Assembly: GCA_003342895.1 (NCBI GenBank)
Contig: PTFA01000313.1
Span: forward strand, 124,001 to 188,000
Source: Casuarius casuarius
Lineage: Eukaryota > Chordata > Aves > Casuariiformes > Casuariidae
DNA length: 64,000 nucleotides
Direction: 5' to 3'
Part shown: positions 14,001 through 25,400 of the stretch, piece by piece
How the letters are laid out: each line of letters opens with the position of its first letter
Position numbering within the stretch: position 1 is the first letter of the stretch
The notes under the pieces: model-generated
What the model saw: the letters and a program-made list of their open reading frames with translations, nothing else
Databases searched by the model: none
Told to the model about the DNA's origin: nothing
Program-made: the position numbers and the translations under genes

Positions 14001-14570
14001 AAAAACCTCCCTCTTCTCTTTTTATCACACAGAGTTAAATACACATGATGCCAACCTTAGGACAGAGAGCATAGCAAGTCAAATGATGGGGTTATTCTAA
14101 TAAGCCTTTAAAACTGCCAGGCTCAAAATATACATTTTGCAACTTACTGTAATGATAATAGATAAAAAGAGACTTTAATTATTAAAAAAGAAAGTATTTC
14201 AAGCAGCAACTAATAGTCATGCTCCACATGAAGTAGAGCAAAGTATTATATAGGTAAATTAAGATGGTGAGAATTGAAACAGATGGGTCTATTACTAACC
14301 TTCTAATGAACAAACTGGAGAAAAAAGGCAAATAAAGAGAACAGAAATAACTCTATGAAAAGCTTTTGACAGAGTTATGTCCTAACTATTCCACATGGTA
14401 TCACGTTTAACCCCACCAGAGCCTGGACTACAATTCTGTCCACAGGAAGCAAGGTTAGTGAACCTGAATATGGATAAGCACATAAGATTTTAAGGCATTA
14501 TACACTTTTTTTTTAACCTTATTTTAAGAATAACTAGCACTTTTAACACTACAAATGTCAATCTAGTATA
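11081..14570. other. Intergenic, no gene recognised
   Basis: AT-rich sequence between CR1 pieces. It includes a poly(A)-type run of about 18 bases at 12922 and a small GC-richer stretch at 12340-12470. A stretch at about 12100-12170 faintly resembles an old MIR-type SINE but is too weak to call. No coding gene is visible. Confidence 0.55.
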
Positions 14571-14572
14571 TT

Positions 14573-14675
14573 CAGAATGATAAAATCACATAGGTTGGCA
14601 GGGACCAACATCTATTCCATCTAGAGACATTAGTCCAACTCCTCCTCAAAGCAGGGTCCTGTACAATAACCATGA
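14573..14675 (-). mobile_element. CR1 LINE 3'-end fragment
   Basis: About 100 bases matching the reverse complement of the CR1 3' end: AAAATCACATAGG, then TTGGCAGGGACC, then AGTCCAACTCC and CAAAGCAGGGTC. Only the 3' tail is retained, as is usual for strongly 5'-truncated copies. The orientation is the same as that of the large CR1 at 9.2-11.1 kb. Confidence 0.8.
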
Positions 14676-14679
14676 TTAT

Positions 14680-16950
14680 AATCAGCAAAATATTTTTAAT
14701 TTAAGAAATTCTGTGCAGGCATTCTTTTGGTTTCCTGTGATGTACAGAAGCAAAGCACAATTCAAGTCACAGAAAAATTCTTGTCAGCCCTATTATCCTT
14801 ATAGTTTCTCTTTTTCCTTTCACTTTAATTCTACACATACCTAAGTCTTGGAGACGCTTTTCCCATTCTTGGAATGGGATAACTCATATTGGACTCAACA
14901 AATAAAATCTTAAACATGGATAACCATGGCCAGAAAGAGTGAATCAGTCAGGGAAATATTCCATCAAGAGAGAAAAGTATGACTTGAAGATGAGAGTTAC
15001 TCAGCGGAAGAAAGTAATTGTCCATCACAGCAAAAAATGAAAACGTGAATAATAATCTTGAACTTCCTAGTTGATATATCTATTTCTGAATGAAAAAGGT
15101 TTTGGAGTTTATTATTATTCATTACTACTCCAGCTTTTGGCAATTTTTTGGTTTTATTTTCTCAGGTTCTGTCAAGCTGAGTTTGAGCTAGGCTTACAAG
15201 AAAAGGTGAAGACTATCGCTTTACATGGTCTTTAGACTTCCTATGACCCTAATCTAGAAGCAAATTTAGATGCCACTCTTCTTCCTAGGTATATATTGTT
15301 CATCCCTGACTTCTCCAAACCAGATGTTCAGAACCCCCAGCCTTTTCCTATCTTTGCCAGTCCTACATGAATCTTTACACAAGCTGATATGTCCAAGTAG
15401 CTCAGAGTGAATCAGAAAAGCAACATTGCCCTCTTTACACAGGGATGAAGAAGAACAGAAGCAGTCCAAAAAAACAGAGACTGAGGCTTACTGGTTTGGG
15501 TTACTGGAGGGGACTCACAGATGGCAACTTAGAAGGTCAAGACATAACATAATATATTAAGAGCATTAGAAATTCAGAACATGAAAACAGTAGAACATAA
15601 GAATGACAGCTAATGCTAGGCTATCTCATCTCTCTCCTCCGCTTGGTAGCCACAACTCTTCCTCTTTCTACCATCCAGTACTCCATTTGTTCCTCCTTTT
15701 TGACTCCCTCCAAGCCCAGCAGAATCAGGATCCTAAAGGCAAAGGCCACTATAGCCGCCAGAGCCCAGTGATGTAATAGCTTTTAAAGGGCTATATACTA
15801 TCGTTCTGCAAATAGGCACTTTTTTGAATATACTTGACCTTCCACCCATTCCAAACTTCCCCTAACTTGTAGAAAATTCAGCCAAAAAATCTCCTCCTAT
15901 TTATTTCTGTTAGTATTTGCTATCTTCAAAACATCCAGGGCAACATTATCAAGAAAAGGAATGTGTCATCTCCCAATAGGGATGTCACAAGCTGTAGAGA
16001 GATGAGGCTGGAAGAAGAATTCAGATGCATGAAAATATGTTAGATATAAGCCAAGATAATTTGCGCATTATATCAGAAACAAAGGCAAGGGCCTTTTTTC
16101 AAAATCCTCTAAGAAAATAGCAAAGCCAAAGCTCACACTGAAATTAATCTGTTTTACCCTCCAGACACTACACTGTTTATCACCAATTTATCTGATTCCC
16201 TCTTCCAGAAAAAACACCTGGAAAACATAAATCAAGTGTGGGATGACAGCAGAGTCACCTGGATGTAAGTGACAAGAATATGGCTCCTTATTTACTCCTT
16301 ATTTACAACATCCTCACAGTAGCAAGGTAATTCTGTTCTAGGTCTGAAGCTACACCTGTAACTTGCGTAGACCTGTTTAACATACGCCAAAGGTAAAGGT
16401 AGTTGCTTCATTTCGAATAGGGCAATAGACTTTCTTTGTCTGGCAAATGAAGTGTCGCTATTCCTGCCTTGATAATAGATACGAACAAGCAAACTGGCTT
16501 GTTTTTCAGGGAAGCAAGTCTATGCAAGTCCCTCTTAGACCCACAGAGCCAAACCGAGTGGCTTTCTTATACTTGTTTGTAACTGCAGGTTCGAAGTGAT
16601 GCCCCACTTTTAGCTGGCAGCTACAAAATACAGAGAGCTGCAGCAGGGAGCCAGCCTCCCTCATCTTCTACATATCCTGTAAGAGCTAGCCATGCTTCCC
16701 AAACACAAGCTGCCCTCAGTTTTGAAGTATAAGCAGTTTAATTAGGCTTCCAAATGCATGTCCATTTAGATATCCAGACCACCTCAGATACAGAAAGAGG
16801 ACATTTACCCACCTAACACTGATTATATAAATACAGCATTTGTGGCCCATGTCTGAAAACTGCACCTGGTATGTTACAGATTAATTCATTTTAAAATCCT
16901 GGACTACTTTTTAAAAAAATCCAAGCATCTCAAGAAAAAAAAAGTCCTTA
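14680..16950. other. Intergenic, no gene recognised
   Basis: AT-rich DNA without a supported coding region, RNA gene or recognised transposon. Open frames of up to 67 codons appear on the - strand and have no family resemblance. Confidence 0.55.
14861..14879. repeat. Short perfect inverted repeat
   Basis: TCCCATTC and GAATGGGA face each other across a three-base TTG loop. The perfect 8-bp stem could form a small hairpin. Nothing nearby gives it a function. Confidence 0.6.
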
Positions 16951-16952
16951 TT

Positions 16953-17310
16953 ATAGAACAGAATCAGATTAACTGATGTTAGAAGAGACCTCTGGAGACC
17001 ACCTAGTTCAACTCCTGTTCCAAGCAGGAATAGCTTCAAAGTTAGAACAGGTTGCTCAAGGCTTTACCTGTACTTTGACTACTTCTAAGGATGTAGATTG
17101 CACAAACTCTCTGGACAACCTGCTTCACTCTCACTGATTTTTTTTCAGTAGGAAATCAGTAAGATTTCCCCTTGCTGCCACTTGTGTCCATTGCCTCTTA
17201 TCCTCTTATTGCGCACTTCTGAGAAGAGCCTGGGTCCAGCTTCTCTATAATCCTCCCACTAGTTAGCTGAAGACAGCTACTACCTGAAGAAACTCAGCCC
17301 CTTTGGCATC
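16953..17310 (-). mobile_element. CR1 LINE 3'-end fragment, decayed
   Basis: About 350 bases in the CR1 reverse-complement order: an AGAACAGAATCAG block, GAGACCTCTGGAGACCACC, AGTTCAACTCC, GGTTGCTCAAGG, then the CTGGACAACCTG and CCATTGCCTCTTATCCT segments found in the CR1 3' region. It is diverged and ends shortly before a G-rich motif at 17396. It lies about 1.4 kb upstream of the predicted RGS1 start site. Confidence 0.8.
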
Positions 17311-17395
17311 TCATCGCACATCAAAAATCAACACGCTAGATATGAAAACAAATATGGTGCTGATAACATCTCTCCCTTCCTTTTTAGCCTTGTTT

Positions 17396-17414
17396 GGGGG
17401 TGGGGGAGGGCGGG
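17396..17414 (+). other. G-quadruplex motif with one-base loops
   Basis: Four G tracts (5, 5, 3 and 3 G) separated by single T, A and C bases. This satisfies the canonical G-quadruplex pattern with the shortest loops, a class known to fold very stably. It lies on the RGS1 coding strand about 1.3 kb upstream of the predicted promoter. Confidence 0.75.
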
Positions 17415-18610
17415 TGTTAGTAAATAAATTCGCTTATACAAAGGTCAGTGTTTACCTGATAATGTGAGATCAGTGTTTCCTACGGCACAGCCTGTGCAGA
17501 CAGATTTATGTCGCTGATAACAGCCAGAGGATGTGGCCTCCTGTGGCGACAGCCACCTGGACGCAGGCTTAGCCAGTCTGTCCCTCCTTGCCTGCACACC
17601 AGTACGCAAGTGGCTTTGTCTCACTTGACCCTCTCTACCACAATCCACCAGGAAATCACAGACCCACAAGCAGCGGATCCTCTCAGTTACCATGATCATA
17701 TGCAGCTCTGTACAAACCATTCATGAGAAGTCAGAATTGCTTGCACAGTTTAATGAAATCAAATCTTTGAAGTTTCCCAGAAATTACAAATATTGCGATG
17801 TCTGGGAACCAGATGTTTAAGTACTTAAACTTCTAAATCATCATACCACAGAGATAAATTAAGACAATTCCTTCCCCTCTCTCATAACATTTCTTCATCT
17901 GGCTCTGCATCAATGGTGGCGCCTTTGTAGTGGAACTCTCATATATGAGAAATATGTACACCTACCTCGAATATGCTGTAGTGTTCATATTACCTCTACA
18001 AACAACAGCTCTAACTAAAACCAATCCTATACTATGCTAGTCCACTTAAAATTATGGAGACGTTCCTGACTCATGGTAGTGGGCTTCCAAATAATCTGAC
18101 TTGGAAAAATTAAACTAAATTTATTAAGTGCAGCTTCAAAAACTCTGACAACACTTTTAAACACTTCCACTGCACATGTGTCTAAACAAATCAGATGCTT
18201 CAAAGTACTGTTTTCAACAGCAACTGATAAATACATGACTTGCAAATATCTTTTGTTGAATACGGAGCTTTAATACTGGCACATCTTAAAGTATTTGTTT
18301 CTAATATGCCACTGAGTCCATCAAATCAACTGTAAAATACTGGATTTGAGAAGGCACCTGGTATATCAGGCATATAGTAGTTGAACTTTGTCAAGACGAA
18401 ACTGCAATGCTTGGAGCGCATTTGATCAAACCAAGAAGTGCTTCGCGCTTGAAAGCACCAATCAGAAAGGGACAAGAATTTGAAGTTCTGGAGGGGATTT
18501 TTTTTTGATAACACACACAGACACACAAAACAAACCCAAACCGATTCGGTTTCATCCGGTTTAACCTCGACCACGAGACACCACTGTCTGTTTTCTTTCT
18601 CAAAAGACTC

Positions 18611-18616
18611 ACGTCA
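18611..18616. promoter_or_regulatory. CRE half-site upstream of RGS1
   Basis: ACGTCA, the half-site of the cAMP response element (reverse complement TGACGT), lies about 95 bases upstream of the TATA-like box. A second related sequence, TGCGTCAA, lies at 18703-18710. Both are motif matches only. Confidence 0.35.
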
Positions 18617-18632
18617 CCGCGCACTGAAAAAA

Positions 18633-18642
18633 GGGAACTTCC
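18633..18642 (+). promoter_or_regulatory. NF-kB consensus site, RGS1 promoter
   Basis: GGGAACTTCC fits the NF-kB consensus GGGRNNYYCC exactly. It sits about 75 bases upstream of the TATA-like box and about 165 bases upstream of the RGS1 start codon. RGS1 is an activation-induced gene in B and T cells in mammals, so NF-kB control would be expected; whether this site is used is inference. Confidence 0.6.
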
Positions 18643-18648
18643 ACAGTT

Positions 18649-18654
18649 TGTGGT
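18649..18654 (+). promoter_or_regulatory. RUNX core site, RGS1 promoter
   Basis: TGTGGT, the RUNX core motif, starts 7 bases after the NF-kB site. The close pairing is what gives it some weight; a six-base match alone would be weak. RUNX factors are major lymphoid regulators. Confidence 0.4.
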
Positions 18655-18708
18655 GAGGATACATGATAAACAGCTCTGTTCACACCAGCTAGCTGGGCTG
18701 CCTGCGTC

Positions 18709-18717
18709 AATAAAAGG
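18709..18717 (+). promoter_or_regulatory. TATA-like box of RGS1
   Basis: AATAAAAGG followed by GC-rich sequence is a TATA-box variant. It would place transcription start around 18738-18745 and give a short 5' UTR of about 55-60 bases before the ATG at 18799. No competing core promoter element was seen in the adjacent 150 bases. Confidence 0.6.
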
Positions 18718-18798
18718 CGGCAGCAGAGTCAGAGAGCTGACACTTGGTGCTTGGAGGACTACCGTGGCAAAAGCCGTTTCACATCAAAGTTGAGCATA

Positions 18799-18902
18799 AT
18801 GCCAGGATTATTTTTTCCCCACAACAACATGACTGAATTGAATGGAAAAGACGACTGCAAGCTTTCAGAAGGCAAAATCCATAAAAAGAAGCAAAAGGCT
18901 TT
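18799..18902 (+). CDS. RGS1: RGS1 coding exon 1
   Basis: Encodes residues 1-34 plus two bases of codon 35 (phase 2). It begins [10 protein letters not shown] and ends in a lysine-rich KKKQKA stretch that may help membrane contact. The donor is GTAAGT at 18903. The start codon has A at -3. Confidence 0.93.
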
Positions 18903-21792
18903 GTAAGTATATACATCTTGGTATAAATTCTAAGTTCTTAGAAGTGAAACTAATGTTAGAAACTTGGAGATTACGAATTAGCGCCATTTGAGCTAACTCA
19001 CTGCAAAACCTGTTTCAAGTCCAGGATTATACCACCATTAAAATGGCTTGAGCTGATGCAGACCAATGAACCGATTCTCTAAACTAAGCAGAAAAAGAAT
19101 TTGGGTAAACTAGGAGCCTCTTAGTCTTTTGAGAGCAATTACTTTGATATCTAACTTCCCAAACATCAGTCATAGGATGGAGCTGTTCGCTTCTGTTTAA
19201 AAGTTTTAAGAAGTTATGAAGAATTGAAAGGCAATTGCAATTTTAATGCATTACAAATGTCTATTCATTGGTTTCAGTGGTGCAGATCTCAAAAACTATT
19301 TGAAGTGCATGGTACCACATCTTGAATCCGGAATCAAGTCTTCTAACTCCAGAAATGTTATGTAAGTACTGAGATACAGTAAACTATAATAAAAAAATTA
19401 ACTATAGCTAGATTACTATATGGTAAAACTATTGCATTTATTTTTTATTAGTTTCTAAACTACTTCTAGAACAACAAATTACTTCTAATATCATCATAAT
19501 GTCAGTTTCCAAAATAGAAAAGAGGTAAATGTTAGGAAGGAAAAGCTATTCATGGAGTTGAAAGTTATTTCTTAGCAATACATACATGCTTGTGTGAAAT
19601 TAAGGGGGAAGACGACTCCTCAGTTATATCTGTTCCCTTCAGAGGCATAGTGTATCCATCTCTAATGTTTTAGAAGAAATGATGCATTACACTTAGTGAA
19701 GTGCAGAGATATTTCCATGCATATTTCAGGAATATGGAAACATTAGTACAGACAGACACAAAATGATTTGGTCATAGTTACACTAAAAGCTCACCCTTCT
19801 GGAAACAGAATTCAGGATAACCCCCTAGATTCCTCCGTTTCCCATCTCCAATTATTTTTCCTCAATACGTGCTTACTCTCAGGGTCTCAGTTCTGCCTGA
19901 GTCAGCCATAAGCTTAACAAATATCTGGTACATGCTCCTAGAATAGAATAATAAAGTGTAACACTTGCCTCCTTTAAGTACGTACATGTGGTCTCTTGCC
20001 TAAAGTCTTTTCCTTTTCTTGTCAACTTAGGCTTTCTGCAGAAGAAGTAATGCAGTGGTCCCAGTCTTTGGAAAAGCTCTTGGCCAGCCAAAGTAAGTAT
20101 ATTACTTCTTTGTTATGAGAATGAAATTTTATGTAAACTGTACTGAAGCTGTAGCATTCAAAACTACTGAAGCTGTAGCATTCTACAAACACTGCCAAAG
20201 AAGGGCCAGTTGCATTTCAGTAATTCACAGCTCCAGTGTAACATGGCTAGGGTAGTCAGCTTCGTTTCCAGGTCTTCCCCCCACCACCACCATTTTCCAC
20301 TCCCAATATAGAAAAAAAACCCAACATCAAAAAAAAAAAAAACCCCAAAAGCTTAATTCGGTGGTGTTTGATCAGACTTCTGTTCTTACATAAGACTTCT
20401 CTGTTTAATTTGGAATTGTGTATGCAACTATGTAAAAAGACAGTCCATTTAGAGAAGACTAGAATCCATTAACATACTTTAGTATCCTGGGTCTAGTTCT
20501 AAAAACCACTGAGCATCAATAGGAAGACTCCATGACTCCATTGCCCTTGAAATTAGAATATTTGCAGGATGTTGAAGAAGGGGAGTATGGTGTATTTTCT
20601 CAAGATTTTATTATAGCAGATTTCAACAGAACTTCTGCTATAAACTGTTTATTTTATTCTCCCTGGTCACAACTGTCATGCTATAAATGGTGATGTATTT
20701 GTGTTGGCTGTAGGTGGCCAATGTATCTTTCGGGAGTTCCTGAAGTCCGAGTTCAGCGAGGAGAATATTGAGTTCTGGCTGGCCTGCGAGGATTACAAGA
20801 AAACCAAGTCCGATCGCTTACACGGCAAAGCGGAGAGGATTTATGAGGAATTTGTTCAGTCGGATGCTATTAAACAGGTAATTACAAAATTAATCTGTGC
20901 AGTGTTATAGTAGAAGGATTCTGGAAAAAACAGAAGAGGTGAATGGAGATTGACTGAGATGCATTTACATTCATTCAGTTACATAGGAAGACGACGTGTT
21001 TGCATGTTTTTATGAGCTGACTTGACACGATGTCATCTTCAGCTGTGAGATCATCAGATCTCACAAGTACAGTCACACAACACAGGCCAGCACTGAGAGC
21101 AACGCCAGCAGCAGCTCAGCAGCTGCCCCAGCAGGCTCAGCATATGACACTGGTCTGAGTCAGCCCGGTTTGAATTACTGGTGGTGTCTGGAGTCAGGTG
21201 CTTAGAGCAAGTTTTGCTGGTAGAAGAGCTGTGGATTTTCTCTTCTCCTTTAAAATGTGGAGGCACTTTGGAGAATTGAAACTGTTGTATTTTGACCATC
21301 TTTCGAACTTGAGTTTTCCCTTCTACACAAAGTTTCTCCTATTTTTTTAATTGGGGGGGTTTACTTGCTCTGTTGTTTAATCTTATTACTTCTGATTATA
21401 TAAGAAAATGCATTTATATATTGAGTAGCAATTTTTGTGCTTAACTGGAACGTAAACTTTTAAGTCCCCTTGTTTTGCAGTTCCCATATTGAATTATCAT
21501 ACTGAGTTCTAAGACTGGGAATTTATTTACTGACAAGACAAAATAGTAAATATAGAAAAAGGAAGTAAATTTAAGATATCAATGATGTTTGTTTTTCTCT
21601 TCCTAGATCAATATTGATTATCGTACAAGGGAAGCAACGGCCAAAAGGGCGCAAGACCCAACTCACACAAGTTTTGATGAAGCCCAAAAAACAGTGTATG
21701 TCCTCATGGAAAGGGATTCATATCCCAGATTTTTGAAATCCAAAGCCTATTTGAACCTTTTAAACCAGCTGCAGATCAACAGTTTGAAATGA
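18799..21792 (+). CDS. RGS1: RGS1, regulator of G-protein signalling 1 (spliced, 5 coding exons)
   Basis: Joining 18799-18902, 19278-19361, 20031-20092, 20714-20877 and 21607-21792 gives 600 bases and 199 residues including a clean TGA stop; every intron is GT-AG. The protein starts MPGLFF, like mammalian RGS1 (MPGMFF), and ends with the family's LNLLN...NSLK tail. Residues 36-55 form the RGS1 helical segment ([13 protein letters not shown]), and the RGS box runs about 76-192. Residues that contact G alpha in RGS4 are present: S98, E100 and N101 in SEENIEFW, N140 in INID, and D175 and R179 in RDSYPRF. The protein is a GTPase activator for Gi and Gq alpha at the inner plasma membrane and dampens chemokine-receptor signalling in lymphocytes. 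Length is close to human isoforms (196-209). M11 is an in-frame alternative start; M1 is preferred because of the RGS1-like MPG start and an A at -3. RGS13 follows on the same strand. Confidence 0.96.
19278..19361 (+). CDS. RGS1: RGS1 coding exon 2
   Basis: 84 bases after a TTTCAG acceptor; encodes F35 to codon 63, including the helical [11 protein letters not shown] segment typical of RGS1. The donor is GTAAGT, again phase 2, so this exon could be skipped without shifting frame. Confidence 0.93.
20031..20092 (+). CDS. RGS1: RGS1 coding exon 3
   Basis: 62 bases after CAACTTAG; encodes [20 protein letters not shown], the start of the RGS fold. The donor GTAAGT is phase 1. RGS13 has an exon of identical length and matching sequence (LSLKEVLQWSQSFEKLITSK). 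Confidence 0.94.
20141..20183 (+). repeat. 24-bp tandem duplication in RGS1 intron 3
   Basis: TACTGAAGCTGTAGCATTC occurs at 20141-20159 and again without mismatch at 20165-20183, separated by five bases (period 24). The identity suggests a recent local duplication. Confidence 0.85.
20714..20877 (+). CDS. RGS1: RGS1 coding exon 4
   Basis: 164 bases after GGCTGTAG; encodes residues 84-138 with [19 protein letters not shown], the most conserved RGS-box block. It ends at Q138 in phase 0 with donor GTAATT. Confidence 0.95.
21607..21792 (+). CDS. RGS1: RGS1 coding exon 5 (terminal)
   Basis: 186 bases after TTCCTAG; encodes residues 139-199 starting INIDYRTRE, including [20 protein letters not shown], and stops at TGA 21790-21792. 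Confidence 0.95.
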   Translation: MNIDYRTREATAKRAQDPTHTSFDEAQKTVYVLMERDSYPRFLKSKAYLNLLNQLQINSLK

Positions 21793-22485
21793 AGGGGCTG
21801 AGGCAATGAAGAGCCGAGTAGACCCTGTGCCAAATATCCTGCAACGAGATCCTCGGGAGTGGCTGGATGGTTGGATCCCAGAAGGAGAACGCCTGCCTCG
21901 GGGGAGTATTAGGGGAGACGTAGACAGCTCCACTAGCAGGAAAACACAGGATAAAAGCTGTCAAGGTGGTTACAAGCAAGAGAGCAACATGGGGAGAAAA
22001 ATCCTCTCCTCCCGCATGCCACAGACCCAAGACAGGATATTACTTATTATCTGAATGACACTGTGAACATTGAACCAAGTACTAGATCCCAAAGACCTGC
22101 CAGTTATTAGGAAATGGCAGGCTAACAAGCTCCTAGCCGAGAGCAATGGGGAAAGATGATCAACTTTAGAAGAATAACAAGTACGACTGACAGTTTTGTA
22201 TGCAACAAGGAAATGCCCAGACAAGACAGATAATAGCTTTTTTTTTTTTAATCTGTGAAGTGTTAATAAGCATGGGTGCAGCTCCATGATGACATTGTAC
22301 TATGTAAATACAAATGGACATGTCTTAAAATTGATTTATTTTATAACTTATGTAAGGATTATATAAGCTGTGTTATTACTAAGTATGTATTCAACAAGCA
22401 GGTATGTAGCATATTTTTTCTGTTTAATTTATTGCAAAATAATAAGCAACTCTTCAATTAAATCTACTGAGAAAAACATGAAAGT
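21793..22485 (+). other. RGS1: RGS1 3' untranslated region
   Basis: About 690 bases from the stop codon to the predicted cleavage site. It contains ATTTATT motifs at 22334-22340 and 22427-22433, the core of AU-rich elements that shorten mRNA half-life, which fits an inducible gene. The exact 3' end is inferred from the poly(A) signal. Confidence 0.65.
22457..22462 (+). terminator. RGS1: RGS1 poly(A) signal ATTAAA
   Basis: ATTAAA, the commonest variant of AATAAA, followed about 20-25 bases later by an A-containing cleavage region and then a GT/T-rich stretch (GTTCTGTGGTCATTTTCTGT). No better signal lies closer to the stop codon. Confidence 0.6.
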
Positions 22486-22489
22486 TCTG

Positions 22490-25400
22490 TGGTCATTTTC
22501 TGTCTTAAGTGGTCTATCCATCATAATTAGTGAAGTGAGCATTGAAGCACATGGTTCCCTTCTGTCCCACTCTGTCACTACTTCCCATCGCCTTATTCAA
22601 ACAGTAATTCCCCCTATACCTCAAGACTTTTTCCTTTCTCTCTTCCACCCATTTTATGCAGCCCTAATCTTGGTTATCTGGAGGTGGTGATCCAGATCTA
22701 CATCAGCCAAAAACACAGAGGAAAGGTCTATGTTTCCTTCCTATTTTTCATACTCCCCCAGTTACCACCACCTGAGCCAAAACTCAAATATAGAAACCAT
22801 CTGATCACTGAGCCCATGGTTCAATCCACTTCCGTGCGGATGATATGTACAGCATAGCAGATCGCTCATGCTTGCTTATCCAGTGAGGCAGTAACTGAGA
22901 GACTGTCTAGCAGTTACTTTCCCCATGGTGTTAGTACTACAGAGCTTAATCTTGGCAAGATCCAGACCCTAATTTACAATATCAATATTAGCAGTTAAAG
23001 GACATTTACTTTTCACTGCAAACGTCATGTTAAATTTACCCTGCAAAATATTCAATGCTATGAATAATCTATACCACAGTGGACATTGATGGGAACTAAA
23101 ATAAAAGAGGAAAGTAGCAATTGTACTTAAACTATATAACTTCAAACACAGACACTATCAAATCTGGAGTGTTTAATGTATTGTGACATTAGATTTCATA
23201 ATGAAAATAAATCAAAGAGTGTCCTGATCTTGATGAGTTACCATCATGAGACGCAGAAATCACAAGGGTGACAATACAAGATTTTATCTCACCCTCACAG
23301 ATTTTCCATTTTCCAGAAGAGCACAAGCTTAGTCAGGCACACTCCATTACTCTGTACCAAAGGGAGAAGCTGCAAAGCCACGGAAGTCACCTCCCGGGGC
23401 GCAGCGGCTGTGTCTATACTGCCACCCTTCGGGGACCTCGGGGCTTCCAACGGGGAACACAGAAGCAGAGCTCTGCTGGAAGCAACATAAGTAATGGTCG
23501 TCACTGCCAGCTTCCACAGTCCTCTCCTACTGTAGCCTCTAACTTCTAAAAGCAATATTGGGGGGGGGGGGGAATTGGTTGATCGATCCTGGTCTTGCAA
23601 CATTATCTTCCTTTGGTTAAATACCTATAACTGAGGAAATCTCCGAATGTAAAATTTGAATGCTCCTGAAACAATGCAAACTGGTCTCAATTTGATCTCT
23701 TAGATGAATTAGCTTTCCAAGATCAGTAGGAAAAAGTCTAATGCCTCTGGAGTAGGAATAACAACCACATCTCCCAATACACACAGGTCACAGCTTCCGA
23801 CTCATTCCGACACAGTTAAGATATGCCAAATGTCACTGTGAGCGTAGTTCCAACCTCACTGAAGATGAAAGAAAGCTAGCACTTGTCTTCGTGCTGGGGG
23901 AATCGGGCTTGTGTGTGCTGATTACCCGCTTACCATAGAAGTCAAAAGCAGCAGTTACCTATATCTTTGTAGATCATGGGTTGTCCATACAACAGTCTGA
24001 AGTTATGCCATGGCGTTGAGTGCCACAGCAGCCACTGCTTGCTTCAAGAGACAGCTGAGATTGCCGCTTGTGTCCCCTGCCTCGACTTCACATCTGGCAG
24101 AGCAAATCTTTTGACTAAAAGATTTGAGTGCAACCATTGCAGTTGTTTAGGTATTTAGGCTCCGCCTGCCACCCTGACCTCCTGCAAGCATTCACTAGGC
24201 CATATACCTACCCTAACGGGAAAGGATGCGAGAGACACTAAAGGACTGGTTAGAGCCCTCTAAAAATATTCTGAAGTTGGACAGGGAAGAGAATTTAACG
24301 CAGCTCTCTGACACCCTCCGGGAGCACGCCAACCGCTTGTACTATGCAGAGCTGGTATAGATTAGCCTATTTGAGGATGGAGGAAGAAGGGACTTACCAC
24401 TTTTTTTCCACAGAAATCGCTCTGGTTCACAACTTGGTACAGCATGAGAATGGAAATTTTTCTCAAAAAGAAAGTGTTCCTCTCCTTACAACCCAACTTT
24501 CATGCATCTCCAAGCCTTTCACCTCATCTGTGGTGAGAACCCAAAAAACAACTACGTCCATCAAAGTCTATTAATACCAGAGACATTCCAGCCCGCTCCA
24601 CTGTCCCTAGCAACATTACCGTGTTTCACCAGGGAATAAACAGTGTAGCAGAAACTCAGAGCTGTCTCCGTGATGCTGTCCTAAGCCTAGCATTATATAG
24701 CTGTTGCTATAGCAGGGCTATACAAAGCCGGTCGTTTAAACAAAGTGCAAGAGTTCTGAAAATATTTTACTGCGATTTAGTGACACCCATATTAATCTGC
24801 TTTTTAAAGAGAGGAAGCTATAAGTAACAGTTTAATGGTACTGCTGAAGATTTATTCACAATATTTACATGCTTTAAAAAATAGTCAGGAATTAGATATT
24901 TTTATTATCTCTACAAAACTGCTTTAAGAAATGTGATACATAATGTTTATTTTGCAGTGAATTCTTTCTTTGAAATATTGCCTAAATGGAGGTTCTCTGG
25001 ACTCAGGGAAACAACAAAACATAGTTCAGAGGGATTAAGGACTCAAGGGTTTTTGTTTGCAAACCTCGGTTCATTCACAAGGTACGCGCACCACATCAAG
25101 TCCATTTGTGATTTTTTACTCATCTCCTCCTCCCCCAACCCGTGCACACAAATAGCCTGAGTAATGCGTATTGGTTTTACAGCTGTGGGTTGTATACCAT
25201 CAGGCATGGCAGACCTTTCCTAAACAACACGTGTTACACATCAGAACATGGTAAGTGTGCCTCACTGGAAGTTTCCCGTATTCAAAGGAGAACTTGTGAA
25301 TACAAGTTCCATTTACCTACTTGTAAATAAATCAGTAGGCAACTGAGGGAAAACATCCTTTTTTCAGCACATGCTGGACTGAGTTAATTATTAGTTAACT

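Noticed and set aside
20701..20910. RGS1 exon 4 frame read through into intron 4 as a separate small protein
   Set aside because: A clear acceptor at 20713 and donor at 20878 place this block inside RGS1; the extra residues are intronic.
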